The notes under the pieces are model-generated. The model was not told the origin of the DNA, made no database searches, and saw only the letters and a list, made by a program, of their open reading frames with translations. Positions 49,759 through 57,819 of a stretch of DNA of 64,000 bases are shown here, in pieces. The translations under genes and the position numbers were made by a program. The first letter of the stretch is position 1; every line of letters begins with the position of its first letter. Origin of the DNA: Clostridiaceae bacterium (GTDB taxonomy: Bacteria > Bacillota > Clostridia > Oscillospirales > Acutalibacteraceae); NCBI GenBank assembly GCA_016280595.1, contig JAEEHB010000035.1:1-64000 (forward strand), read 5' to 3'.

Positions 49759-51537
49759 ATGAAAAAGATAATTCTCGAACCTCATTTTGTCAGAAAAAGC
49801 ACGCACTTTGCTTTTGACGATCCCGCCGTGCCGGCATCACTCGGCGAAAGCGCGCTCGAAGTGCCGGACCTCAGCGATTTTCCGCTGCCGCTTCCCTCAA
49901 AGAAATCCGATTACACCTGCTTTGCCAAAGCCGGAAATGTGCTCTGGCTCGGGGCGAGCACGGGCCTTACAAGGTATGACCCGGACGCGAAATATGAGTT
50001 TGACGCCGTGCAGTATTTCTCCGCCGACAGAGACCTCAAAGACAATAATGTAAAGGCTCTGCTTCCCTGTGACACGGGCGTATGGGTCAAAACGGACCGC
50101 GCCGTAACGCTGATTGAACTGCCTGTTATGAGCGCCGAGGAAATCAGTGATGTGCTCCTTCGCGAAACACTTAAATATGTGTCAAGGCACAGTATGATTA
50201 GCCATAAGTATCTCGCGAGGGCAGGCGAGCACGATTCAATCCTGCCTTACGGCTCCTGCGACAATGACGGCGGTTTCACCTCAGGCTTCTGTCTCGGTGA
50301 AATATACAGATACGCCGTGATGAAAAGAGAAAAGGGCAAGGATTCGCCCGAAGCGAAAGACGCTCTCGCCGTTGCGCGCAGGGCTCTTGATGCCTGTATG
50401 CTGCTTATGTACATTCACGGCAGGGGCAACGGTTTTGTGGCAAGGACTTATTCCACCGCCGATGAGCCCGTGCCCGATGACGGCCTGTTTTTCAGAAGGC
50501 AGGGCAACAAAGCAATCTGCCTTGAAACGAGCGATTCGAGAGACAGAGGTATTGTAGGGCTTGAAATTGACTGCTCCGCCCCCGTGCCCGACAGGCTTAA
50601 ATACCTTTATGAAGAAGACGGCTACACGCTTGACGATATCTATTATAAATGTGACACTTCGAGCGATGAAATCACCCTTCATATGCTCAACCTTTTATTT
50701 GCACACAAGATACTCGGCGAAGATGATAAAGACCTCGACGATTTCATCAAAGTCACTGCCTCCGGCATCGTAAATCATATAATCGACAGCGGCTATACGC
50801 TCAGGGATTATTCGGGTGAGCCCACCACCTGGGCGAGATGGGACGAGCCCTATTTTACAAAGGAAATCGGCTGGGTTGACGCCGCGCTAAATTCCGCCGA
50901 AATGCTCTTTTACCTCAAAGCGATAATGGAGATTACGGGCGAAGAGGGCAGATGGAAGGAAATCTATGATTACCTCGCAACAGAGAGAGGTTATGCCGAC
51001 CTTCCGGCGAAGCATTTTGACAGGCTTTATCAGCAGAGTATGAGAGATGATATGGACCCCGCCGAAGAGATAATGTACGGCGACCACTGGCTTGCCACCG
51101 CCTCTCTTTTCGGTCTTTGCTACCTTGAAAAAGACAACGAAGAACTGCTTGAAAAATACAGAAAGGGCTATAAAACCTGGCGCTCATCCATAGCGAGAGA
51201 GCACGACGCCGCTCTTGATTTCCTTTACATTATCGCCTGCCCCGGCGAAGAGATTGACGAGGGCAGAGTCAGGGAATGGTTTATGAGGGCAAATATCAGC
51301 CGTCTTGCCGCAGGTGTTTCGCTCAAAGGGCGCCACGATATTCCCGTGAGAACTTTAAGACAGGGCTACCGCGAAATCTCAACCCTGCTTCCGCAGGATG
51401 AAAAATTCATTTCAAAATATGACAGAAACCCCGTCGAGTATAAAAACGAAGACTCGGGCGGACTTATGGCGATTGAAAGCTGCTATGTCTACACCCTGTC
51501 CTACTGGATGGGCAGATACTTTGATTTCTTAGGTTAA
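49759..51537 (+). CDS. Unassigned helical-barrel-like protein next to GH38
   Basis: A 592-residue cytoplasmic protein that I do not recognise. Residues 45-125 contain propeller-like strands (VLWLGASTGLTRYDPD and TGVWVKTDRAVTLIEL). The rest (about 130-592) alternates helices with Trp/Tyr/Gly-rich turns (DNDGGFTSGFCLGEIYRYA, TTWARWDEPYFTKEIGWVDAALNS, YGDHWLATASLFGLCY), much like the six-hairpin glycosidase folds. The following gene is an alpha-mannosidase, 18 bases downstream, so a role in the same sugar pathway is plausible. No catalytic residues can be named. Confidence 0.65.
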   Translation: MKKIILEPHFVRKSTHFAFDDPAVPASLGESALEVPDLSDFPLPLPSKKSDYTCFAKAGNVLWLGASTGLTRYDPDAKYEFDAVQYFSADRDLKDNNVKALLPCDTGVWVKTDRAVTLIELPVMSAEEISDVLLRETLKYVSRHSMISHKYLARAGEHDSILPYGSCDNDGGFTSGFCLGEIYRYAVMKREKGKDSPEAKDALAVARRALDACMLLMYIHGRGNGFVARTYSTADEPVPDDGLFFRRQGNKAICLETSDSRDRGIVGLEIDCSAPVPDRLKYLYEEDGYTLDDIYYKCDTSSDEITLHMLNLLFAHKILGEDDKDLDDFIKVTASGIVNHIIDSGYTLRDYSGEPTTWARWDEPYFTKEIGWVDAALNSAEMLFYLKAIMEITGEEGRWKEIYDYLATERGYADLPAKHFDRLYQQSMRDDMDPAEEIMYGDHWLATASLFGLCYLEKDNEELLEKYRKGYKTWRSSIAREHDAALDFLYIIACPGEEIDEGRVREWFMRANISRLAAGVSLKGRHDIPVRTLRQGYREISTLLPQDEKFISKYDRNPVEYKNEDSGGLMAIESCYVYTLSYWMGRYFDFLG

Positions 51538-51555
51538 AAGGGGAGGGAGAGAAAA

Positions 51556-54000
51556 ATGAAAGACAGCATTTATTTTATCGGCAACGCTCATCTTGACCCC
51601 ACCTGGCTCTGGAGATGGCAGGAAGGCTGCGGCGAAGTGCTGCAGACTTTCCGCTCTGCGGTTGACCGCCTCAAAGAATACAATGATTTTGTTTTCACCT
51701 GCTCTTCCGCCTGCTACTATAAATGGGTGGAGGAGATTGACCCCGCTCTCTTTTCCGATATCCGCGAACTTGTCAAAGAGGGTCGCTGGGTGCCCGTAAA
51801 CGGCTGGTGGCTTCAGCCGGACTGCAATATGCCCTGCGCCGAAAGTTTCGCGAGGCAGGCTCTTTACAGCCAGTTATATTATAAGGAAAAATTCGGTAAG
51901 ATATGCACCGTCGGCTACAATGTGGATTCATTCGGTCACGGCGCGATGATTCCCAAATTCCTCAATAACGCAGGAATGCGCTGTTATGTTATGATGCGCC
52001 CGAGCGCGGAGGAAAACCCGGATATGCCCAAAGGGCTCTTCTGGTGGGATTCACCCGACGGCTCAAGAGTGCTTACCTACCGTATTCCCGGCAGTTACGC
52101 CGAAAGCGGAAAGAATGCCATAGACGGCGCGCTTGAAAGCCTCAAAGAGGAATTCGGCACGGCAAATCACGGCATGATGCTCTTTTACGGCGTGGGCAAC
52201 CACGGCGGCGGTCCCACAAAGGGTGATATTGAGCATCTGACTGCCGTCAAAAACGAAGGCTACGGCACCATGAAATTCTCGTCTCCCGAGGAGTTTTTCG
52301 AGGAGCAGTGCAACCTTCCGCTTGACCTTCCCGGGTGGGATACCGAACTTCAGCATCACGCCAGCGGCTGTTATTCCGCCACTTCACTTATAAAACAACT
52401 CAACAGAAAAACAGAAAACGCCCTTATCGGCGCCGAAAAATGGAGCAGCGTTTCATCCGCTCTTACAGGCGAAAAGGCGGCAACCGAAGAATTTGCGAAA
52501 GCGTGGCAGAAACTCTGCTATAACCAGTTTCACGATATACTCTGCGGCTGCTCGATAATGGAAGCGTATGAGGACGCAAAACTGCAGCTCGGTTTTGCGC
52601 AGGCAATCGCTCAGGACGAAGAAAACAAAGCCCTGCAGATAATTGCGGGCAGAGTTGATACCTGGCTTGACGGCGTTTCCGATTCCGTTTCGTGCTCCGA
52701 GCGCCACCACTGCCGCAACCTCGCTTATCCGAGACCCGTCATCGTTTTCAACTCCCTTTCCCGCAAGGTCATAACGGCTGTGCGCACCTATCATCCCTCA
52801 TCCCGCGTGACCGACAGCGAGGGCAGAGATGTACTCTTCTCAAATGTGCGCTCCTCAAGGTCAAACGACAGCCACGAAGACACCGTCTTCCTTGCCGAGA
52901 TTCCGGCTCTCGGCTATGCGCTCTACTGGCTGTGGCATAAGGATTCCGATGCCGTGAGCAATGCTCCCGAAAGCCCCGTGAAAGCGGACTCTTACTCGCT
53001 TGAAAACGAGATAATCAGGGTGGAATTCGACAGCGCGACAGGCGGCATTTCCTCACTCGTCACAAAAGCGGACGGCAAAGAGCATCTTGCCCGCGCTTCC
53101 CTTGTGCCGACTGTGATTGACAACTCAAAACCCGATACGTGGGCTCACGGAATTTTCAGCTTTCACGATGTTATCGGCACCGCCTCTCTTTCCGAAATCA
53201 AGGTGGTTGAAAGCGGCGGAGTGCGCGGCGTAATCAGAGTGAAGCACACATATAAAAACTCATACATTTCACAGGATTTCATCCTCGAAGCGGGTTCACC
53301 GATGCTTCGCAGCAAGGTGAGAATTCTCTGGCAGGAACCTCTCACGATGGTAAAAATGCCCGTGAGTATTCCGGGCAAAAATCCTGTTGCTACATATGAA
53401 ATACCCGGCGGATTTATCAAGAGAAAAGCAAACGGCGACGAAGACCCCGCGCTCACCTGGGGCGATGTGACGGCGGACGGAAACGGCGTTTCGGTTATCA
53501 CCGATTCAAAATACAGTTATGACTGTGACGGCTGCACTCTCAGCCTCACCGTGCTCAGAAACTCCATTTTCGCCGACCATTTCTCACACAGACCCGAAGC
53601 CGATTTCGCTTACTGCGACGAGGGGCTTCAGAGGTTTGAATACGGCGTTTATCCGCATTCCGGTGACGCCGAAAAGAGCGAAGTCAGTCGCCTTGCCGAC
53701 CTGCTCAACAACAAGCCCGTCGCGGTGCCCGCAGGTTACCACAAGGGCGACCTGCCGCGGAAAAAGAGTTTCATAAATATCGGCAAAGACAACATCCGTC
53801 TTGACTGTTTCAAGCAGTGCGAGGACGGCAGCGGAGAATACATACTGCGCCTGAGCGAAACGGCGGGTGTGAAGACTAAAACTTCCGTAGTCTGCAACTT
53901 GATTGAGGCGGGATTCTGGGCGGATTTTGAGCCGATGGAAACGAAGACCTTCCGCATCGATGACGAAGGATACATCACAGAAACCTCTTATCTCGAATAA
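51556..54000 (+). CDS. Glycoside hydrolase family 38 alpha-mannosidase
   Basis: An 814-residue zinc-dependent alpha-mannosidase. The N-terminal domain has the metal site IGNAHLDPTWLWRWQEG (His and Asp). The nucleophile Asp is in GYNVDSFGHGAMIPKFL and further metal ligands in the helical region (NQFHDILCGCS). The C-terminal beta sandwich is complete (about 480-814). No signal peptide is seen; cytoplasmic members of this type trim alpha-mannosides from imported glycans. Ribosome site GGGAGGGAG lies just upstream. The gene ends directly at repeat copy E. Confidence 0.93.
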   Translation: MKDSIYFIGNAHLDPTWLWRWQEGCGEVLQTFRSAVDRLKEYNDFVFTCSSACYYKWVEEIDPALFSDIRELVKEGRWVPVNGWWLQPDCNMPCAESFARQALYSQLYYKEKFGKICTVGYNVDSFGHGAMIPKFLNNAGMRCYVMMRPSAEENPDMPKGLFWWDSPDGSRVLTYRIPGSYAESGKNAIDGALESLKEEFGTANHGMMLFYGVGNHGGGPTKGDIEHLTAVKNEGYGTMKFSSPEEFFEEQCNLPLDLPGWDTELQHHASGCYSATSLIKQLNRKTENALIGAEKWSSVSSALTGEKAATEEFAKAWQKLCYNQFHDILCGCSIMEAYEDAKLQLGFAQAIAQDEENKALQIIAGRVDTWLDGVSDSVSCSERHHCRNLAYPRPVIVFNSLSRKVITAVRTYHPSSRVTDSEGRDVLFSNVRSSRSNDSHEDTVFLAEIPALGYALYWLWHKDSDAVSNAPESPVKADSYSLENEIIRVEFDSATGGISSLVTKADGKEHLARASLVPTVIDNSKPDTWAHGIFSFHDVIGTASLSEIKVVESGGVRGVIRVKHTYKNSYISQDFILEAGSPMLRSKVRILWQEPLTMVKMPVSIPGKNPVATYEIPGGFIKRKANGDEDPALTWGDVTADGNGVSVITDSKYSYDCDGCTLSLTVLRNSIFADHFSHRPEADFAYCDEGLQRFEYGVYPHSGDAEKSEVSRLADLLNNKPVAVPAGYHKGDLPRKKSFINIGKDNIRLDCFKQCEDGSGEYILRLSETAGVKTKTSVVCNLIEAGFWADFEPMETKTFRIDDEGYITETSYLE

Positions 54001-54253
54001 TTCGCTCGGTCTTCGGTCGTAGCAATAAGCGCGAAAAACGAAAAGAAAAAGGTTTTAATGAACTGCGGGTTTTACACTCGCAGTTCTTTTTATTGTTTTG
54101 CGGTAATTGATTATAAGGATGAGATTATATTTTTCTTTTCTCAACGCCTTTATTCGCTCGCCGTATCCCGATACTGTCTTCGCTCATAAATGCGTTGTTT
54201 TCATCGCTTCTTGCGTCCTCCCTAAGTGTCACTGATGTAGCAACATCAAAAAC
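54001..54253 (+). repeat. 3'-end dispersed repeat, copy E
   Basis: Begins at the base after the GH38 stop. The first arm is altered (TTCGCTCGGTCTTCGG) but GCGAAAAACGAAAAG, the hairpin, ATAAGGAT, CTTTTCTC, CCTTTATTCGCTCGCCGTATCC, ACTGTCTTCGCTCATAAATG, TTTTCATCG, CGTCCTCCCT and ACATCAAAAAC are all present. Closest to copy D. With the palindrome at 54280 and the tRNA promoter it fills the 410-bp gap before the tRNA. Confidence 0.8.
54060..54092 (+). terminator. Terminator in repeat copy E (after GH38)
   Basis: Stem GAACTGCGGGT/ACTCGCAGTTC with a short loop (54060-54086) followed by TTTTTATTG, 60 bases after the stop codon. Confidence 0.8.
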
Positions 54254-54279
54254 TATCAGTGCTTTCAACAAACACTCAC

Positions 54280-54329
54280 CCCGTAGGGGCGGATATCATC
54301 CGCCCGCTTTCGAGGATATGCGTGAGCAT
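54280..54329. repeat. GGGCGGATATCATCCGCCC palindrome, second copy
   Basis: CCCGTAGGGGCGGATATC, ATCCGCCCGC and AGGATATGCGTGAGCAT match 31144-31192 apart from a few bases in the middle. Both copies come about 25 bases after the end of a 3'-end repeat. Confidence 0.75.
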
Positions 54330-54370
54330 TTTTTCAAATACGTTCATTTCAAAATTGTAAAAATCCAATA

Positions 54371-54399
54371 TTGACCTTTCGGAATGTTTGTGATAGAAT
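54371..54399 (+). promoter_or_regulatory. Promoter of tRNA-Val
   Basis: TTGACC (54371-54376), 17-bp spacer, TAGAAT (54394-54399), 12 bases before the tRNA 5' end. Confidence 0.75.
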
Positions 54400-54410
54400 A
54401 CTGTTCACAC

Positions 54411-54487
54411 GGAGGCGTAGCTCAGCTGGTCAGAGCGCCTGCTTCACACGCAGGAGGTCAACGGTTCGAGCCCGTTCGCGTCCACCA
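54411..54487 (+). tRNA. tRNA-Val (anticodon CAC)
   Basis: A 77-base cloverleaf with encoded CCA. The D stem is GCTC/GAGC, the anticodon stem CCTGC/GCAGG with loop TTCACAC (anticodon CAC, reading GUG), and the T stem AACGG/CCGTT with TTCGAGC loop. The acceptor 5' strand GGAGGCG pairs with CGCGTCC except at position 4, where G4 faces G69. All other pairs are standard. The last 25 bases recur exactly at 54671-54695 as part of an 80-bp repeat. Confidence 0.92.
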
Positions 54488-54750
54488 AAAAACAGGATTC
54501 GCTTTTTGCGGATCCTGTTTTTTTATATCGAACCGTTGACCTCCGTCAAACACCGGGGCCCCCGAAAAGTGAAACTTTTTGGGGAGAGGAGGAGCAACGG
54601 AGTGAATGAGTTTTCGCGCGGACAGGGACAGCAAGGCGCGGAAACGATTGAACGGAGTTTGTGACGACGAGGTTCGAGCCCGTTCGCGTCCACCAAAAAA
54701 CAGGATTCGCTTTTTGCGGATCCTGTTTTTTTATATCGAACCGTTGACCT
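54463..54750 (+). repeat. Exact 80-bp direct repeat covering the tRNA-Val 3' end and terminator
   Basis: 54463-54542 and 54671-54750 are identical over 80 bases, from GGTTCGAGCCC in the T arm through CCA, the terminator hairpin and TCGAACCGTTGACCT. The 128 bases between them hold a hairpin CCCCGAAAAGT/ACTTTTTGGGG (54560-54584) and no gene. A repeated tRNA 3' end looks like the att sites of an integrated element, here without the element. Confidence 0.85.
54491..54524 (+). terminator. Terminator of tRNA-Val
   Basis: Stem AACAGGATTCGC/GCGGATCCTGTT (one G-T pair) with loop TTTTT, then a run of T. An identical second copy lies at 54699-54732. Confidence 0.88.
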
Positions 54751-54806
54751 GTTTCGGCAGGTATTATGTATTTCTTTAATTAGTTTTTAATTTACAGAAA
54801 ATTCTG

Positions 54807-54835
54807 TTGACAAAATACAGTTTATATTTTATTAT
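54807..54835 (+). promoter_or_regulatory. Promoter of lon and the lon-folD operon
   Basis: TTGACA (54807-54812), 17-bp spacer, TATTAT (54830-54835). The leader of about 45 bases includes GGGTTATTAAACCC and the ribosome site GAAAGGAT. I see no CIRCE or CtsR box. Confidence 0.85.
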
Positions 54836-54888
54836 ATGATAACCATACAATGGAGTAATGTGGGTTATTAAACCCGAAAGGATAGATT

Positions 54889-57237
54889 ATGACAGAAACA
54901 GTAAGAATTCCCGTCGTTGCGCTGCGCGGCCTGGTAGTATTTCCGGACCAGCTTCTGCATTTCGATGTGGGCAGGGAAAAGTCAATAAACGCGGTTGAAA
55001 AAGCGGCCGCGGACGGTCACAGAGTTTTCCTCGTGACTCAGAAACATATCGCCACCGAGAATCCCAAGATGGAGGATATATACAAATTCGGCGTAATCGC
55101 GAAGGTTGACCAGATTATCAAGATTCCCGGCAAGTCCGGTAAAGTAGTCCATATTTCCGTCAGGGGAATCTGCAGGGCAAGGATTCATTCGCTTGAGGAT
55201 AACGGCAAGTTTCTTGAGGGCAGTGTGATTCCGCTCAAGGCTAAAAAAGTCAGAGAGAGCGAATATGAATACTCCGTAGCCCTTGTCAGAAGTACCAAGG
55301 ATACCTTCGCCGAGTATTCCGAAAACGCTCCGAGGATACCCGAAGATATCTTTACGGAAGTAATCGAGATGAAAGACCCGGGCAAACTCGCCGATTTCAT
55401 CGCGGGCAACATAATGCTCGAGGTTGAGGACAGGCAGGCTGTGCTTGAAACGCTCGACCCGGTCGAGAGGCTGGAAGAAGTCAAAATCATCCTCGCGGAA
55501 GAATCGTATCTGCTCTCGCTCGAAGCGGAGATAGACGAAAAAGTCCGCGAAAAGATGGATAAGAATCAGCGCGATTACTACCTGCAGGAGCAGATTAAGA
55601 TAATATCCGATGAACTTAACGGCTACTCTCCCGAAGAGGAGACGGCGCAGTTCAGAGAGAAGATAAGCAACCTTCAGGCACCCGAGAGCGTAAAGGAGAA
55701 ACTTCTTAAAGAATGCTCAAGGCTTGAAAAGATGACGGCTTCATCACCCGACGCCGCGGTGTCAAGAAACTACCTCGACATCTGCACTGAACTTCCCTGG
55801 GGCAAATACTCGCAGGAAAACAACGACACCGAAAACTGCCGCAGGGTGCTTGACAGAGATCACTACGGCTTACAGAAAGTCAAGGAAAGAATAATCGAAT
55901 ACCTTGCCGTTTCTTCAATCGCGCCGGATATCAAGGGGCAGATACTCTGCCTTGTAGGTCCTCCGGGCGTAGGCAAAACTTCAATTGCCCGCTCCATAGC
56001 CGATGCCACCGGGCGAAAGTATGTGAGAATCGCTCTGGGCGGTGTCAAGGACGAGGCGGAAATCAGAGGCCACAGGCGCACATACATCGGCTCAATGCCC
56101 GGCAGGATAATCGACGCCCTTCAGAAATCGGGCAGAGCAAATCCGCTTATCCTGCTTGATGAGGTTGATAAACTCTCTGCCGATTACAAGGGAGACCCGA
56201 CTTCCGCTCTTCTCGAGGTGCTTGACCCCGAGCAGAATTTTGAGTTTACCGATCACTATGTGGATCTTCCGTTTGACCTTAGCCGCGTGCTTTTCATCAC
56301 CACGGCGAATGTCCGCTCCGATATTCCCGCTCCTCTGCAGGACAGAATGGAAATAATCGAACTCGGCAGTTACACGGCGGAAGAAAAATTCAATATAGCC
56401 AAAAAACATCTTGTGCCCAAGCAGATAAAACGGCACGGTCTCAAAGCCTCTCAGCTCAGATTCACGGATAAGGCAATCCGCGAAATGATTGACGGCTATA
56501 CAAGAGAGGCGGGCGTGAGAGCGCTCGAGCAGCAGATCGCGACTGTCTGCCGCAAATGCGCCGTTAAAATAATCGACGGCTCGGCGGCAAAGATAAGCGT
56601 GAAACCCGCAGACCTAGAATCGCTTCTCGGCTCACGAAAGTTCAAGGAAGACGATTTCAAACGCGACAGCGAAGTGGGCGTTGCAAACGGCCTCGCCTGG
56701 ACAAGCGTCGGCGGTGAAATGCTCGAAATCGAGTCCGCAGTCCTCGGCGGATCCGGCAAACTTGAACTTACCGGCTCGCTTGGCGATGTTATGAGAGAGA
56801 GCGCGAAAACAGCAGTAAGTTACATCCGCTCAAGAGCAGATGAACTTAACATAAGCAGCGATTTCTATAAGCAGAAAGATATTCACATTCACGTGCCCGA
56901 AGGCGCCACCCCCAAAGACGGCCCCTCCGCCGGCGTCACCATAGCAACTTCGCTTGTGTCCGCACTCACGGGCAAAAAGGTGAAAAACGATGTTGCGATG
57001 ACGGGCGAGATAACTCTCAGGGGCAGAGTGCTCCCGATAGGCGGGCTAAAAGAAAAGTCAATGGCGGCCTACAGAGCGGGTATGAAAACCGTGATTATCC
57101 CTTACGGCAACGTGCCCGACCTTGACGAGGTGGATTCCAAAGTCAAGAGCAGCCTTAAGTTCAAGCCGGTCAAAACCGTTGACCAGGTATGGAAGGAAGC
57201 GGTTGAGGGCTTTGACGGAAAGGCCGGTGTGCAATGA
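54889..57237 (+). CDS. lon: ATP-dependent protease La (Lon)
   Basis: A 782-residue hexameric quality-control protease. Substrate-binding N-domain (about 5-205), AAA+ domain with Walker A GPPGVGKT (357-364) and Walker [10 protein letters not shown], and the peptidase domain with catalytic Ser680 in PKDGPSAGV and the Lys of the GGLKEK motif (about 719-724). Length is typical of Firmicute LonA. Its stop overlaps ysxC as ATGA, the standard Gram-positive order. Confidence 0.97.
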   Translation: MTETVRIPVVALRGLVVFPDQLLHFDVGREKSINAVEKAAADGHRVFLVTQKHIATENPKMEDIYKFGVIAKVDQIIKIPGKSGKVVHISVRGICRARIHSLEDNGKFLEGSVIPLKAKKVRESEYEYSVALVRSTKDTFAEYSENAPRIPEDIFTEVIEMKDPGKLADFIAGNIMLEVEDRQAVLETLDPVERLEEVKIILAEESYLLSLEAEIDEKVREKMDKNQRDYYLQEQIKIISDELNGYSPEEETAQFREKISNLQAPESVKEKLLKECSRLEKMTASSPDAAVSRNYLDICTELPWGKYSQENNDTENCRRVLDRDHYGLQKVKERIIEYLAVSSIAPDIKGQILCLVGPPGVGKTSIARSIADATGRKYVRIALGGVKDEAEIRGHRRTYIGSMPGRIIDALQKSGRANPLILLDEVDKLSADYKGDPTSALLEVLDPEQNFEFTDHYVDLPFDLSRVLFITTANVRSDIPAPLQDRMEIIELGSYTAEEKFNIAKKHLVPKQIKRHGLKASQLRFTDKAIREMIDGYTREAGVRALEQQIATVCRKCAVKIIDGSAAKISVKPADLESLLGSRKFKEDDFKRDSEVGVANGLAWTSVGGEMLEIESAVLGGSGKLELTGSLGDVMRESAKTAVSYIRSRADELNISSDFYKQKDIHIHVPEGATPKDGPSAGVTIATSLVSALTGKKVKNDVAMTGEITLRGRVLPIGGLKEKSMAAYRAGMKTVIIPYGNVPDLDEVDSKVKSSLKFKPVKTVDQVWKEAVEGFDGKAGVQ

Positions 57238-57818
57238 GATTTGACAGAATAGAATTTGAAAAGTCTTACGGCACCGCGTCCCAGCTTCCCGCGTCGGAAA
57301 AGAGCGAAATCGTTTTCGCAGGCAAATCCAATGTCGGAAAGTCGTCGCTGCTAAACAAACTTTTCAACCGCAAAAACCTCGCGAGAGTCAGTTCCTCACC
57401 GGGCAAAACGATTACCGTCAATTTCTTCAAGGGTGACGGCGTTTACTTCGTGGACCTGCCCGGCTACGGTTACGCCAAGCGCAACAAGGCGGAACTTGAG
57501 CGCTGGTCGGAACTGATGGAAGGATACTTCGGCTCGGGCAGAAACATTTCCCTTGCGGTGCAGCTGCTTGATATGCGCCATGCGCCTACGGAAAATGACT
57601 ACACGATGCTGGACTTCCTTAAAAACTCGCACATACCCTTTGTGATTGTGCTCACAAAAGCCGACAAACTTAATAAGTCGGAAACCGAAAGCCGCCGCAA
57701 GCAGTTTGAAGAAGAACTGAAGGATTACGGCGCAGAAAGAATTGAATTTTCCTGTGTCACGGGGAAAGGTGTCACGGAACTTCAAAAATATATCGAGAAA
57801 ACTATTGAGGTGAATTAA
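57234..57818 (+). CDS. ysxC: Ribosome biogenesis GTPase YsxC/EngB
   Basis: A 194-residue GTPase needed for 50S subunit assembly. G1 GKSNVGKSSLLN, G2 region SSSPGKTITVNFF, G3 DLPGYGYAK, G4 TKADK and G5 CVTGKG are all present. ATG overlaps the lon stop by 4 bases. Confidence 0.96.
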   Translation: MRFDRIEFEKSYGTASQLPASEKSEIVFAGKSNVGKSSLLNKLFNRKNLARVSSSPGKTITVNFFKGDGVYFVDLPGYGYAKRNKAELERWSELMEGYFGSGRNISLAVQLLDMRHAPTENDYTMLDFLKNSHIPFVIVLTKADKLNKSETESRRKQFEEELKDYGAERIEFSCVTGKGVTELQKYIEKTIEVN

Positions 57819-57819
57819 A

